Of a stretch of DNA of 64,000 bases, positions 34,581 to 44,123 are shown in pieces. Where the stretch lies: NCBI GenBank assembly GCA_963832305.1, contig CAWHTU010000006.1, positions 1 through 64,000 of the forward strand. Direction: 5' to 3'. The stretch comes from Roseiarcus sp963832305. Lineage in GTDB: Bacteria; Pseudomonadota; Alphaproteobacteria; Rhizobiales; Beijerinckiaceae. Each line of letters opens with the position of its first letter. Position 1 is the first letter of the stretch. The notes beneath the pieces were generated by a model. That model saw nothing but the letters and a program-made list of their open reading frames with translations, did no database searches and was not told where the DNA came from. The translations under genes and the position numbers were made by a program.

Positions 34581-35452
34581 GCGGGCGCTTTCGCCCGCGC
34601 GCCGAACGAGCGCATCATCGCGGAAACAAGAAAGCGCGCTGCGCCGAGCCCGCCGACCAGCGCGAAGCCGGCCTTTCCGAGATGCACGCGCTCGCTCAAC
34701 GGATCGCGGGTCTCGAGGTCGCGCGCGAGGCGCCGCGCGAGCGCGTGGATCGCGGCGATCTCCGCGCCGAGCCGCATGTCCCTGATCTGCGGGATGAGCG
34801 CCGCGCCGCGCGCCACGAGCTCATTCGTGCGCCGAGCAAGCTCGACCTGCGCGCCGCGCAAGCCAGGCGGCGCCTTTGGCGCATCCAGCATCTCCACCGA
34901 GGCTCCATGCGCCGCGAGCGTATCGAGCGGCAGATAGACGCGATTGAGCTGGCGATAATCCTGGGCGCAGTCCTGCAGGTGGTTGATGACCTGCAGCGCC
35001 GAGCATAGCGCGTCGGAGGCCGGCCAGAGCGACGGATCTTCTTCATGCACATCGAGAACGAAGCGGCCGACCGGCGCCGCGGATAGCGCGCAATAGTCCA
35101 TCAGCTCCGACCAGTTCGCGTAGCGGTTCTTTCGTGCGTCAAGACGAAAGGCCTTGAGCAGATCCAGCGCATGCTTCGAACTCAAGCCTTGCTCGGCAAG
35201 CGCCAGCCGCAAAGGCTCGGCTTCGTCGGCAGGCGGTCCGCGCCCGGTGAGCGCATCGTCGAGATCGTCGAGGAGCTTGAGCTTTGTTTCCGGGGACAGG
35301 GCCGGATGATCCGCGACGTCGTCGGCGGCGCGCACGAAGCGATAGAAAGCCAGAATTGGACCCCGCCGCTCCTCGCTCAGAAGCCATGACGCGACAGGAA
35401 AATTCTCGTCGCGATGGCCCTTGCCGGACAGGGCCTCCCTCACCGTCGTCAT
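34577..35452 (-). CDS. hpnC: squalene synthase HpnC (hydroxysqualene synthase)
   Basis: A 291-residue paralogue of HpnD in the same fold. In the three-enzyme squalene pathway it converts presqualene diphosphate to hydroxysqualene. Motifs: ENFPVASWLLSEERRGPILA at the start, AADDVADHP as the first acidic site, and LQDCAQDYRQLNRVYLP as the second. The ATG at 35452 overlaps the hpnB stop; longer starts would enter sequence unlike the family. The gene is intact. Confidence 0.95.
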   Translation of the reverse strand: MTTVREALSGKGHRDENFPVASWLLSEERRGPILAFYRFVRAADDVADHPALSPETKLKLLDDLDDALTGRGPPADEAEPLRLALAEQGLSSKHALDLLKAFRLDARKNRYANWSELMDYCALSAAPVGRFVLDVHEEDPSLWPASDALCSALQVINHLQDCAQDYRQLNRVYLPLDTLAAHGASVEMLDAPKAPPGLRGAQVELARRTNELVARGAALIPQIRDMRLGAEIAAIHALARRLARDLETRDPLSERVHLGKAGFALVGGLGAARFLVSAMMRSFGARAKAPA

Positions 35453-36640
35453 GCTCGCCCTGTCTCCCGCATCGGAGCCTGGATCCGGCCTTTCCAATAG
35501 CCGCCGCGCCCGCGCCAATATTGGATCGCCGAGTCCAATGTGAAGGCGACATAGGCCGCGGCGATGGCGGGCAGGGCCAGTCCGCCAGCGAGCGGCCGCC
35601 CATATAGACGCAGCGTCGGCGCGAACCCCAGCGCCATCATCGCCCAGGCGAGCGCTCCGGCCGCCTCGGCGGCCCCATGCGCGAATATGGCGAAGAACGG
35701 CGGAGCCAGATAGACGAGCGACATTCCAGCGACCGCGCCAGCGAGGCGCAGAGGCGAATAGCGCAATTCAGCGAAGGCGGAGCGCGCGACCATCCGCTTG
35801 AAATCGGCGAAGGCGGGATAGGCGCGCAGGCTATGGACGCTCTCCGTCAGTCCGAGCCAGATTGGACCCTGCCGCTTCATGAGCGCGCCGAGCGCGCAAT
35901 CGTCGATCAGCGCGCCGCGCAGAGCCTCGAGCCCGCCGGCCGCGGCGAGGGTTTCGCGCCGCACCAGCATGCAGCCGCCGGCCGCCGCGGCGATGCGCCG
36001 CCTGGGATCGTTAACCCAGGCGAAGGGGTAGAGCATCTGGAAGAAGAACACGAAGGCCGGAACCAGCCATCGCTCGGCGGCGCTTTCGCAACGCAGCTTC
36101 ACCATCAGGGAAGCGAGGACTGCGTCCTTCGCCCTGGCGATCGCGACGAGGCGGGCGAGCACATGAGGGGCGTAGGCGATGTCCGCGTCGCTGAAGAGCA
36201 CGAACTCGGGCGCGGCCGCGCCGGCCTCGATCGCCGAGAGACCCTGGCGCATCGCCCATAATTTTCCGGTCCAGCCCGGCGCGAGGCTTGTTCCTTCGAC
36301 GATTTGCAGCCGGCCGGTCCCGCCGGCTGCGCCAGCCGAAGCCAATGCGGCGGCGGCCGTGCCGTCGGCGCTCTGGTCGTCGACCACCACCACCGAGAAC
36401 GGCCCGCGATAATCCTGCAGAAGAAGGGAGCCGACACTATGGGCGATCATGTCGGCTTCGTCGCGGGCGGGAATGATCGCCACGACGGCGGGCCAGGACT
36501 CCGGCGTGTCCGGCAGCTTCGCGTCGCTCCTCAAGAGCGAAGGAATCCTCGCGCTCGCCGCAAAGCCAGAACCATCCCCTGCCGAACAAGAGATAGGCCC
36601 AAACGGCGAGGGAAAGAAGGGCGACTGCGGTCGCGATCAT
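35449..36640 (-). CDS. hpnB: hopene-associated glycosyltransferase HpnB, frameshift near the N-terminus
   Basis: A family-2 glycosyltransferase linked to hopanoid clusters; its exact acceptor is not known. The ATG at 36640 begins the expected membrane anchor MIATAVALLSLAVWAYLLFG, then an extra base near 36538 throws the frame just before SWPAVVAIIPARDEADMI. From there it is intact: VVVVDDQSADGTAAAAL, LFSDADIAYAPHVLARLV, GALIDDCALGALMKRQG and C-terminal membrane segments. The span is one base over a multiple of three. A TTG at 36534 could start a shorter product lacking the anchor. The start overlaps the hpnA stop. All other operon genes are intact, which favours an assembly error. Confidence 0.88.
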
Positions 36641-37734
36641 CTGAGGGCGCCGTGCGAACGAAACCAGGCGATCGCGTCGATGAGGCCGTCACGGTAGGGC
36701 CTCGCCGTATATCCGAGTTCGCGCCGCGCCTTGGCGTCGTCAAAGAACATGTGATGACCCGCCATTCTGAGCCCGTCCAGCGTGACGAACGGCTCGACCC
36801 CGCTGATCTTCGCCATCAACTCCGCTCCATAGGCGATCGGGTAGATCACGGTCCGGGGCAACTTCAGCGTCGGAGGCCGGCGCCCGACGAGACGGGCGAT
36901 GTCGGCAAGCATATCGGCAAGGAGCACGTTCTCGCCGCCGAGGATATAACGTTCGCCGATCCGGCCCCGTTCCAGCGCGGCGACATGGCCTGAGGCGACG
37001 TCGTCGACGTGGACGAGGTTCAGTCCGGTGTCGACGAAGGCCGGCATGCGTCCGGAGGCGGCCTCGATGATGATGCGGCCGGTCGGCGTCGGCCGGACGT
37101 CGCGCGGGCCGATCGGGGTCGACGGGTTCACGATGACGGCCGGCAGCCCGTCCCGGTGGATCATGGCCTCGACCAGACGTTCGGCCGCGACCTTGCTGCG
37201 CTTGTAGGCGCCGATCGCCTCCTCTTCGGCGAGAGGACGGTCCTCGCTCGCGGGCGAGCCATCGACGAGTTTCAACGTCGCGACGCTGCTGGTGTAGACG
37301 ATGCGCTCAACGCCGGCGCGCAACGCCTCCTCCATGATGAGACGGGTTCCCTCGACATTGTTGCGGTGAATCTCTTCCGGGTTTCGCGCCCAGAGACGAT
37401 AGTCCGCGGCCGCGTGAAAGAGGAACCGGACGCCCTCTAGCGCCGCCGCAAGCGAGGCGGGATCACGGAGATCGCCCACGCGGATGGCGTCGCGAGGATC
37501 GAGATTCGTGCGGGGGCTCGACGGACGGACCAGCGTCAACACGTCGTGCCCTCGGGCGCGCAGCGCGGCGGCGATCGCCGATCCAAGAAAGCCGCTGGCG
37601 CCGGTGACAAGCGAGCGCGAGGGAAGCGACGGCCTCAGCGGGCTGTCGGTTGTCGATATGGCCGCCACCGCATCATTGGGAGGCGTGTGTTCCGCTCCAG
37701 CGACAGGGACTCGTTCAGGTTCGCGATCACCCAC
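36637..37734 (-). CDS. hpnA: hopanoid-associated sugar epimerase HpnA
   Basis: A 365-residue extended short-chain dehydrogenase (dihydroflavonol-reductase-like) that tags hopanoid operons; the substrate is unproven. The NAD site is SLVTGASGFLGSAIAAALRA, and the active-site Tyr-Lys pair is in AIGAYKRSKVAAE. Also visible are NPSTPIGPRDVRPTPTGRI and the domain end TVIYPIAYGAELMAKISGVE. The annotated GTG at 37734 gives about 40 residues before the domain; a second GTG about 22 codons in may be the true start. It is the first gene of the hpn operon, and its promoter should lie in 37735-38084. Confidence 0.92.
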   Translation of the reverse strand: MGDREPERVPVAGAEHTPPNDAVAAISTTDSPLRPSLPSRSLVTGASGFLGSAIAAALRARGHDVLTLVRPSSPRTNLDPRDAIRVGDLRDPASLAAALEGVRFLFHAAADYRLWARNPEEIHRNNVEGTRLIMEEALRAGVERIVYTSSVATLKLVDGSPASEDRPLAEEEAIGAYKRSKVAAERLVEAMIHRDGLPAVIVNPSTPIGPRDVRPTPTGRIIIEAASGRMPAFVDTGLNLVHVDDVASGHVAALERGRIGERYILGGENVLLADMLADIARLVGRRPPTLKLPRTVIYPIAYGAELMAKISGVEPFVTLDGLRMAGHHMFFDDAKARRELGYTARPYRDGLIDAIAWFRSHGALR

Positions 37735-38093
37735 TGGAATTCATCTAAGGTTTGCCATCGGTTTCAGCCAGCCCGGTCACGACAGAGGAGTCGGGCAGAA
37801 GCAGTGAAGACCGCCGAACGCCCAAGGAAATCGGGAATGAACCTACCGCCCGGCGGAAGAAAGCCGAGGGGCGGCAGGCAAGTCAAGACCGGGGTTTGCC
37901 GGCCGAAATCTTGGTGCTCAGCTTTGCGTCAGCTTGCCGATTCGCTTTGAAGAGTGCGTGATAGTCCCTCAAATGCCTGCCGAGGCTTGTGCTCCCCGAC
38001 GTCGGGGGCGCCCCGCGTCGCCTTGAATTGACAGCTTACGACAGTTCGGCCTAGCAGAGCGCGGAACCTCGGCGTTCCCTTGGAGTGTGGTTC
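37735..38093. other. intergenic between divergent hpnA and ialB-like genes
   Basis: About 350 bases with no convincing coding frame. It must carry both divergent promoters. I could not pick out reliable -35/-10 pairs or operator palindromes in it. Confidence 0.4.
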
Positions 38094-38648
38094 GTGAAGG
38101 GCCTTCTGTCGTCGTTTGCCCTGGCGGCTCTCAGCCTTGCGTCGGCGCCCGTTGTCGCCCAGAACGCCCCGGCCGCCGAAAAGACGCAGCCGGCCGAGCC
38201 CGCCAAGATCCGCCGCGCTGAAACCATTGTTGACGACAACTGGACGGTGACTTGCGCGCTGACCGACCAGAGCGGCGCCAAGAAGCAGTGCTCGGCCGTC
38301 CTGAGGATTGCCCAGACCGACAAGAACGGCGCGCAGCGCGTCGTCTTCTCCTGGGTTCTCGGCCGCCAGGACGGCAAGCTCGAATCTGTGTTCTCGGTGC
38401 CCTCCGGGGTGTTCATTCAGCCCGGGGTCCAGGTCAAGATCGGGGACAAGGAGACGCGGAAGCTCGTCTATTCGCTTTGCCAGCCCGATCATTGCGAGTC
38501 GGTCCTGCCCCTCGACGATGTGATGGTCAAGGGACTCAGCGCCGCCTCCACCGCCGAAGTCACGATTATGGCGGTCAACGGCGCATCGGCGAAGTTCACG
38601 ATCAACATGAAGGGCTTTGCCCAGGCTTTGGCTGATCTGGGCAAGTAG
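38094..38648 (+). CDS. invasion-associated locus B (IalB) family protein
   Basis: A 184-residue exported protein of the IalB family, conserved in Alphaproteobacteria and implicated in host-cell entry in Bartonella; the general role is unclear. It has a signal peptide (MKGLLSSFALAALSLASAP, with cleavage near VVAQ). The domain follows: ETIVDDNWTVTCALTDQSGA with a Cys, KKQCSAVLRIAQTD, VPSGVFIQPGVQVKIGDKE, and YSLCQPDHCESVLPLDD with two more Cys. I prefer the GTG at 38094, which has GGAG 8 bases upstream; a GTG at 38085 is also in frame. Confidence 0.88.
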   Translation: MKGLLSSFALAALSLASAPVVAQNAPAAEKTQPAEPAKIRRAETIVDDNWTVTCALTDQSGAKKQCSAVLRIAQTDKNGAQRVVFSWVLGRQDGKLESVFSVPSGVFIQPGVQVKIGDKETRKLVYSLCQPDHCESVLPLDDVMVKGLSAASTAEVTIMAVNGASAKFTINMKGFAQALADLGK

Positions 38649-38758
38649 GCCTTGGCGCAGCCTCCGGCCGCGCCGGCCGCGGCCGGAACCCCGGTCCGGA
38701 GACGGTCCGTCCTTGGCCGGAGCCTGTCGCCGTTGAGTGGGGCCGATTGGCTTCACCA

Positions 38759-38862
38759 GGCCTCGTCCTGAGGCGGCTTCGAAGAACGAAGCCAGTTTCA
38801 CGTCCGCCCCCCGGATCATCCTTTGAGGCGCGAGGCTTCGCATCGCCCTCAGCATGAGGGCG
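38759..38862. repeat. interspersed repeat (CCTCxTCCTGAGG type)
   Basis: GGCCTCGTCCTGAGGCGG at about 38759-38776, GAGGCGCGAGGCTTCG near 38825, and CCCTCAGCATGAGGG at 38846-38860 form the nested palindromes of a common Hyphomicrobiales intergenic element. It lies downstream of the ialB-like gene. Confidence 0.75.
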
Positions 38863-39269
38863 CCTCTGCGATCCCGCGCACCCCGGGCAATAAGCCGACC
38901 TCGGCCTACGGGTGAATCCCGAGCACGGATTCAGATTTTCAGGATGGGTCGGGACGCATCTGACGACCTTCGGGTATCGCAATTATTAGTTGTATTGATA
39001 CTCGCTAAAAGTGTGTCAAGCATGCAACAGGTTGTAGAAGATCGGCGCCAAAACGACCGATCACCGCCGCAATCGCAATTGTCGCCGTTGCGCGTTAGGC
39101 ACTGAAGACGTAGCAATAATGACAGATGCCGAATCAGATAGTGGCATGATTGTGTCCGCCATCGCCTTGCATTCGCACGCAAGATGCAACCTTGGCGCAA
39201 CCATAGAGTGTTCCAGAGATACAATCTAGGCGCAATCACAGAGCGAATCGAAAAGCGGGGCGAACAACG
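38863..39269. other. AT-rich upstream region of the autotransporter
   Basis: About 400 bases without a gene, less GC-rich than the surroundings. A 15-bp direct repeat GGCGCAAYCAYAGAG occurs at 39194-39208 and 39229-39243, 35 bases apart and 27-75 bases before the autotransporter start. It may be a regulator site. No clear -35/-10 pair was found. Confidence 0.5.
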
Positions 39270-42200
39270 ATGCGGCGCAATCTCCACTCTCGGCCGGCCG
39301 GCGAGTTTTCTGGCCAAGCGCAGGTTCGGCGGTCGTTGCTTGCCGGGGTCTCGGCGGCCTCGCTCGCTCTTCTGGCCACGCTGGCCGCATCCCCGCCGGC
39401 ACGGGCGCAGTCCTTGGGCGGCGTGGGCGGGGCCGGACTCAATCCCGGCGGAAATGGCGGCGGCTCAAACCAAAACGGCGGAAATGGCTCGACGGGCGCC
39501 ACGTTTGGCGCGAAGGGGGTCGCGCCGGGCGGCGCCGGCTCTGCCGGCACGACGGGCAGTGGAGCGAATGCCTCGGGCGGCGGCGGCGGCGGCGGCGCTG
39601 TCGGAGACACAACGACAGCGGGCGGCGCGGGCGGCGCCGGCGGCGCGGGCGCCGGCACGACTCCTGGCGGCGGGGGCGGCGGCGGCGGCGGCGGCGGATC
39701 CGGCTACAATTCGAGCTTCGCCAATTCCGGGACATTGACCCTGACGGGAGGCGCGGGCGGCGCTGGCGGGGTGGGCTCCGGCTCCGGCAATGGCGGCGGC
39801 GGCGGCGGCGGCGGCTTCGGCGACGTCACCGCGGCCGATATCAACAATTCGGGAACGCTGACCGTGACCGGCGGCGTCGGCGGGGCTGGCGGCAATGGCG
39901 GCGCGACCGGAAATGGCGGCGCGGGCGGCGCTGGCGGCGCAGGCATCCAGACTTCGGCCAGTTTCTACAATAGCGCGCTGAGCACGAGTTCGACCGTGAC
40001 CGGCGGCGCCGGCGGCGCTGGCGGGACGGGCGTCGTAGGCGGCGTAGGCGGAGCCGGCGGCGTCGGCGTGCTGATATCCGGCAATGGCGCGACGCAATCG
40101 ACAATCACCAACCGGGTCGGCGACTCGATCAGCGGCGGCGTGGGCGGGGCGGGCGGGTCTGGCGCGGCGGCGGGCCTCGGCGGCGCTGGCGTCTCGGGTT
40201 CGTATATGACCGTCGAAAATTGGGGTGCGATCAACGGCGGCGGGCAGGCGGACGCCATCGATTTCAACGGCGGGACGAACAGTCTCTCGCTGGGCGCAAG
40301 CCAGTCGATGACCGGCAATGTCTTCGTGGCGAACGGCGCCAGCCTGACGATCGACCAGACGCTCGTCGGAGCAAACGGCGTTCTTTCGAACGTCCTCACC
40401 GGCGCCGGGGCGGTGACGATCACTACCGGCGCGTACACGCTCACCCTGTCCGGCGCCAACACCTATACCGGCGGTACGACGCTCACCGCCGGCAGCACGG
40501 CGATCATCGGCCATGACGGCGCCCTTGGGACGAATACCGTCGCCATGAACGACTCGTCCTCGCTGAATTTCACGGGCGGCGCTGGGATCAGCAATGCGAT
40601 CACGGTGACCGGCGATCCGGACTTCAGCGCCGCGCCGGCGACAACGTCGGTGATCTCCGGCGCGATCACCGGGAGCGGCTCCGTCACCATCAACAATACG
40701 GCCGGCAACACCGGTACGATCGAGTTCACCAATACGAGCAACGCCTACACCGGCACGACGACCGTCGAAGCTGGCGAACTCCTCGGCGGCGTGGCTGGCG
40801 CGTTCAGCGCGGCGAGCGCGACGACGGTCGAGAGCGGCGCGATCCTCGATCTCGGCGGCTTTGCGCAAACGATCAACAGCGTCACGCTGACCGGCGGCAC
40901 GATCCAGGACGGCTCGCTGACCGGGGCGATTTCGTCGGCGGGCGGCACGGTCAACGGAATCGGCGGTTCGGCCTCGCTGGAGGCGACAGCCTCCGTCGAC
41001 CCGACGATGATGGAGGGCTCCAACACCTTCACCGGCGCGACGACCGTCGACGCTGGCGCGACGCTGTCGGGCGCCGACGGGACCAACGTGTTCAGCGCCG
41101 CGAGCGCGACGACGGTGAACGGCACGCTCGACCTCGGCGGCAACAGCCAGATCGTGAGCTCGCTCGCCGGCACGGGCACAGTGACCAACAGCGGCGTATC
41201 GGGGACCGGGACCCTGACCAATCAGGGCGCGTCGTCGGAGTTTGACGGGGTGATCCAGGACGGCGCGACCGCTTTCACCGCGCTGACGCAGAACGCGCCT
41301 TCCAACACCCTCACTCTCACCGGGACAAACACCTACACCGGCGCGACGACGATCGCCGCCGGCACGCTGGCGTTGTCCGGGTCGGGCAGCATCGCGAACT
41401 CGAGCGGGGTCTCTCTCGCGACCGGCGCCGTTTTCGACATCTCGCAGACGACATCGGGCGCGTCGATCGAGAGCCTGGGCAACACCGCCGCCGGCCAGAC
41501 AGGGACCGTCTACCTCGGCGCGCAGACTTTGACCCTCACCGGCGCGCTGACGACATTCGGCGGCGTGATCGCGGATGCGGGCGGCATCGACAACGTGGCT
41601 GGGGGCGGGCTGACGCTCGGGCCGACGGCGACCGGCACGGAGACGCTGACCGGCGTCAACACCTATACGGGGGCGACAACGATCAGCGCCGGCACGCTCG
41701 CCCTCGCGGGGACCGGCTCGATCGCCCTGTCGAGCGGCGTCGCCGACAATGGGACGTTCGACATCTCCGGACTGACCAACGGCGGGACCACGATCACGAC
41801 CCTTTCAGGGACAGGCGGGGTGACGCTGGGGGCGAACACGCTCACCCTGTCGAACGCGAGCAGCACGTTCGGCGGCGTCATCAGCGGGACAGGCGGCTTC
41901 ACCCTGGCGGCGGGCACGGAGAGGCTTTCGGGGGCAAATACCTACACCGGCGCGACCAACGTGAACGGCGGAAGGTTGTTCGTCCCGGGCAGCATCGGTT
42001 CGCTCGCGACGCCAAGCGGCCCGGTCAATGTCGCCTCCGGCGCCATCCTCGGCCTGCGCGGCTCGATCACGAGCAGCGGCCTCACGAACTCCGGAACCGT
42101 CTACGCCAAGGGGACCCTCAATGCGCCGGTCGTCAACAACAGCGCCTTCAACGTAACCGGCGATCTTGCCGGCACGACGACGTTCACCAACAACGCCGCC

Positions 42201-44093
42201 GCGGCGCTGAACGTCAACAATGGGACCTATGCGATGAGCGGCCTCCTCACCAATTTCGGCAGCGTGAACGTCGCCGCAGGGGCAGGCTTGAGCGCAGGAA
42301 GCCTCACCAATGTCTCGACCGGCACGATCGTCAACCTGGGGACCGTGACGGACGATCTCAACAATGCCGGCACGGTGATGAACTATGGCGTCTACAACGC
42401 CAATGTCGCTTCGAACACCGGCGCGATCACCAATTTTGCGTCCGGAGCGTGGAACGGAAACGCGCTCAACACCGGCGGGACTATCGAGAACGACGGCCTG
42501 TGGACGGGATCGCTAAACAACCTTGCCGGCACGCTGACCAACAATGGCGAGATCGTCGGCAACATCACTGCGAGCGGCGGGACCGTGAACAGCTTCGCGT
42601 CGACGAGCGCGATCGTGGGCAACGTGACGCTGCCCGGGACCCCGGCGGTCATGAACGCCCTTGGGGTCATCACCGGCAACGTTAACGTGATGCCGAACTC
42701 GAATGGCTTCTACCAGGGCGTCTTTCGTGTCGGCGACGGCTCGGGCATGCTGAATCCCCTCGGCTCGACGCCGAAGACGCTGACTGTGAACGGCTCCGTT
42801 TCGGGCCCGATCACGATGCCCGTCGACCTCACGAACGGCAATTCGAACTACATCAGGGTCAACGGTTCGACCAGCGGCGCATCGACCGCCCTTGCCGGCG
42901 TGCTGACGAACCCGAACAACCTCCTCTGGACGAAGGCCGCCAACGGGACGCTGATCTATTCGAACGCGTCCATCCCGCTCACTCTGGCGTCGGATCAGCT
43001 CCTGGCGGGCGCGAGCCGGTACGGGCTCTACGACTACGTTCCGACGATCGGCAACAACGGGATCGCCCAGGAGCTCAAGCTCGGCGCCATCGCCTCTCCG
43101 GCCAACCAGATCTCGGCGCTCATCACCGGGCTCAACACGTCGTTCTTCCAGAACGCCGCGGCATTCCTCGGATCGCCGGTGAACCCGACGCCGAATCTGC
43201 TCTATGGCGGCGTATGGTCGCGCGGCGGCGGTGCGGAGATGACGACCGAAACCACCTCGACCGGCGGCGGCGTCTATCCCGGCTCGGTCGACAGCCGGTT
43301 CCAGACCAACCTCGGCGGCGTCCAGTTCGGCATCGACGAGGGCGTCTACAACATCAACAATTCGGGCATGAACGCGCATCTGGGAATCACCGGCGGCCAA
43401 GTCTGGGGCTATTCCACCCTGAACAGGTCCAGCGATCCCTACACGCTGGCTAACGTCTCCGGCAACGCGGGGATGCCCTTCTACGGCCTCTATGCGGCGG
43501 TGACGGGCCAAGGCTTCGCGGGCACGGTCCAATGGCGCCACAACACCTTCGACATGAACCTCAACAATGCCGATCTCGGGTTGAACAATGCGTCGCTGAA
43601 CGCGAGCGGCAACACATTCTCGGCTGACGCCTCCTACACCCTCCCGCTGGCCTACAACTTCTTCGCCACGCCGTCGGCGGCGGTGTTCGTATCCAATACG
43701 AGCATCAACGACCTCTACGCATCGCCTTGGGTCGCGCCCGGCACCTGGTTCAGCTTCGACAATCTCAACAACACCTTGTTGAGGGCGGGGTTGCGGGTGG
43801 GGACCGTCTATCCGTTCAGCGACAACATGATAGTCCGGCCCTATGTCTCCGGCGACTTCTGGCATGAGTTCGACGGCACGACCACGACCCGCTTCAATCA
43901 GCTTTCCGCGGCCGGCCTGTCGACGCTGCCGGGGATCTCCTCGACCGGCGTCGGGACATTCGGGCAGTTCAGCATCGGCTTCTCGACTCAGTCGCCGAAG
44001 TCGGGCTTCACCTCCTTCGTCCAGGCCAATCTCCAGACCGGCTCGAACATCCAGGGCTGGGGACTCACCGGCGGGTTGCGCTATAGCTACTGA
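39270..44093 (+). CDS. autotransporter with glycine-rich N-terminal region and PATR repeats
   Basis: A 1607-residue type Va autotransporter. A long signal peptide (RRSLLAGVSAASLALLATLA, cleaved near ARAQS) leads to a highly Gly/Ala-rich region, residues about 48-310, with GGAGGAG runs like mycobacterial PGRS proteins. Then come six copies of the passenger-associated transport repeat, each centred on N-T-Y-T-G-A-T-T, near residues 396, 490, 584, 686, 795 and 889. A beta-helix rich in Asn and Gly follows. The C-terminal autotransporter barrel occupies about residues 1330-1607 (start GGVWSRGGGAEMTTE, last strand GLTGGLRYSY). It should be displayed on the outer membrane, probably as an adhesin. 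No catalytic motif is seen. Confidence 0.92.
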   Translation: MRRNLHSRPAGEFSGQAQVRRSLLAGVSAASLALLATLAASPPARAQSLGGVGGAGLNPGGNGGGSNQNGGNGSTGATFGAKGVAPGGAGSAGTTGSGANASGGGGGGGAVGDTTTAGGAGGAGGAGAGTTPGGGGGGGGGGGSGYNSSFANSGTLTLTGGAGGAGGVGSGSGNGGGGGGGGFGDVTAADINNSGTLTVTGGVGGAGGNGGATGNGGAGGAGGAGIQTSASFYNSALSTSSTVTGGAGGAGGTGVVGGVGGAGGVGVLISGNGATQSTITNRVGDSISGGVGGAGGSGAAAGLGGAGVSGSYMTVENWGAINGGGQADAIDFNGGTNSLSLGASQSMTGNVFVANGASLTIDQTLVGANGVLSNVLTGAGAVTITTGAYTLTLSGANTYTGGTTLTAGSTAIIGHDGALGTNTVAMNDSSSLNFTGGAGISNAITVTGDPDFSAAPATTSVISGAITGSGSVTINNTAGNTGTIEFTNTSNAYTGTTTVEAGELLGGVAGAFSAASATTVESGAILDLGGFAQTINSVTLTGGTIQDGSLTGAISSAGGTVNGIGGSASLEATASVDPTMMEGSNTFTGATTVDAGATLSGADGTNVFSAASATTVNGTLDLGGNSQIVSSLAGTGTVTNSGVSGTGTLTNQGASSEFDGVIQDGATAFTALTQNAPSNTLTLTGTNTYTGATTIAAGTLALSGSGSIANSSGVSLATGAVFDISQTTSGASIESLGNTAAGQTGTVYLGAQTLTLTGALTTFGGVIADAGGIDNVAGGGLTLGPTATGTETLTGVNTYTGATTISAGTLALAGTGSIALSSGVADNGTFDISGLTNGGTTITTLSGTGGVTLGANTLTLSNASSTFGGVISGTGGFTLAAGTERLSGANTYTGATNVNGGRLFVPGSIGSLATPSGPVNVASGAILGLRGSITSSGLTNSGTVYAKGTLNAPVVNNSAFNVTGDLAGTTTFTNNAAAALNVNNGTYAMSGLLTNFGSVNVAAGAGLSAGSLTNVSTGTIVNLGTVTDDLNNAGTVMNYGVYNANVASNTGAITNFASGAWNGNALNTGGTIENDGLWTGSLNNLAGTLTNNGEIVGNITASGGTVNSFASTSAIVGNVTLPGTPAVMNALGVITGNVNVMPNSNGFYQGVFRVGDGSGMLNPLGSTPKTLTVNGSVSGPITMPVDLTNGNSNYIRVNGSTSGASTALAGVLTNPNNLLWTKAANGTLIYSNASIPLTLASDQLLAGASRYGLYDYVPTIGNNGIAQELKLGAIASPANQISALITGLNTSFFQNAAAFLGSPVNPTPNLLYGGVWSRGGGAEMTTETTSTGGGVYPGSVDSRFQTNLGGVQFGIDEGVYNINNSGMNAHLGITGGQVWGYSTLNRSSDPYTLANVSGNAGMPFYGLYAAVTGQGFAGTVQWRHNTFDMNLNNADLGLNNASLNASGNTFSADASYTLPLAYNFFATPSAAVFVSNTSINDLYASPWVAPGTWFSFDNLNNTLLRAGLRVGTVYPFSDNMIVRPYVSGDFWHEFDGTTTTRFNQLSAAGLSTLPGISSTGVGTFGQFSIGFSTQSPKSGFTSFVQANLQTGSNIQGWGLTGGLRYSY

Positions 44094-44123
44094 GGCCAGC
44101 GAGCGACGCGGCGAGGGTTAGGC

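Noticed and set aside
39465..40868. 467-codon frame antisense to the Gly-rich part of the autotransporter
   Set aside because: It is the complement of GGC-rich repeats, giving Arg/Ala/Pro-rich text. No ribosome site or family match.
42513..43865. 450-codon frame antisense to the autotransporter barrel
   Set aside because: Composition is Arg/Val/Glu-rich shadow text, while the plus-strand barrel is clearly real.
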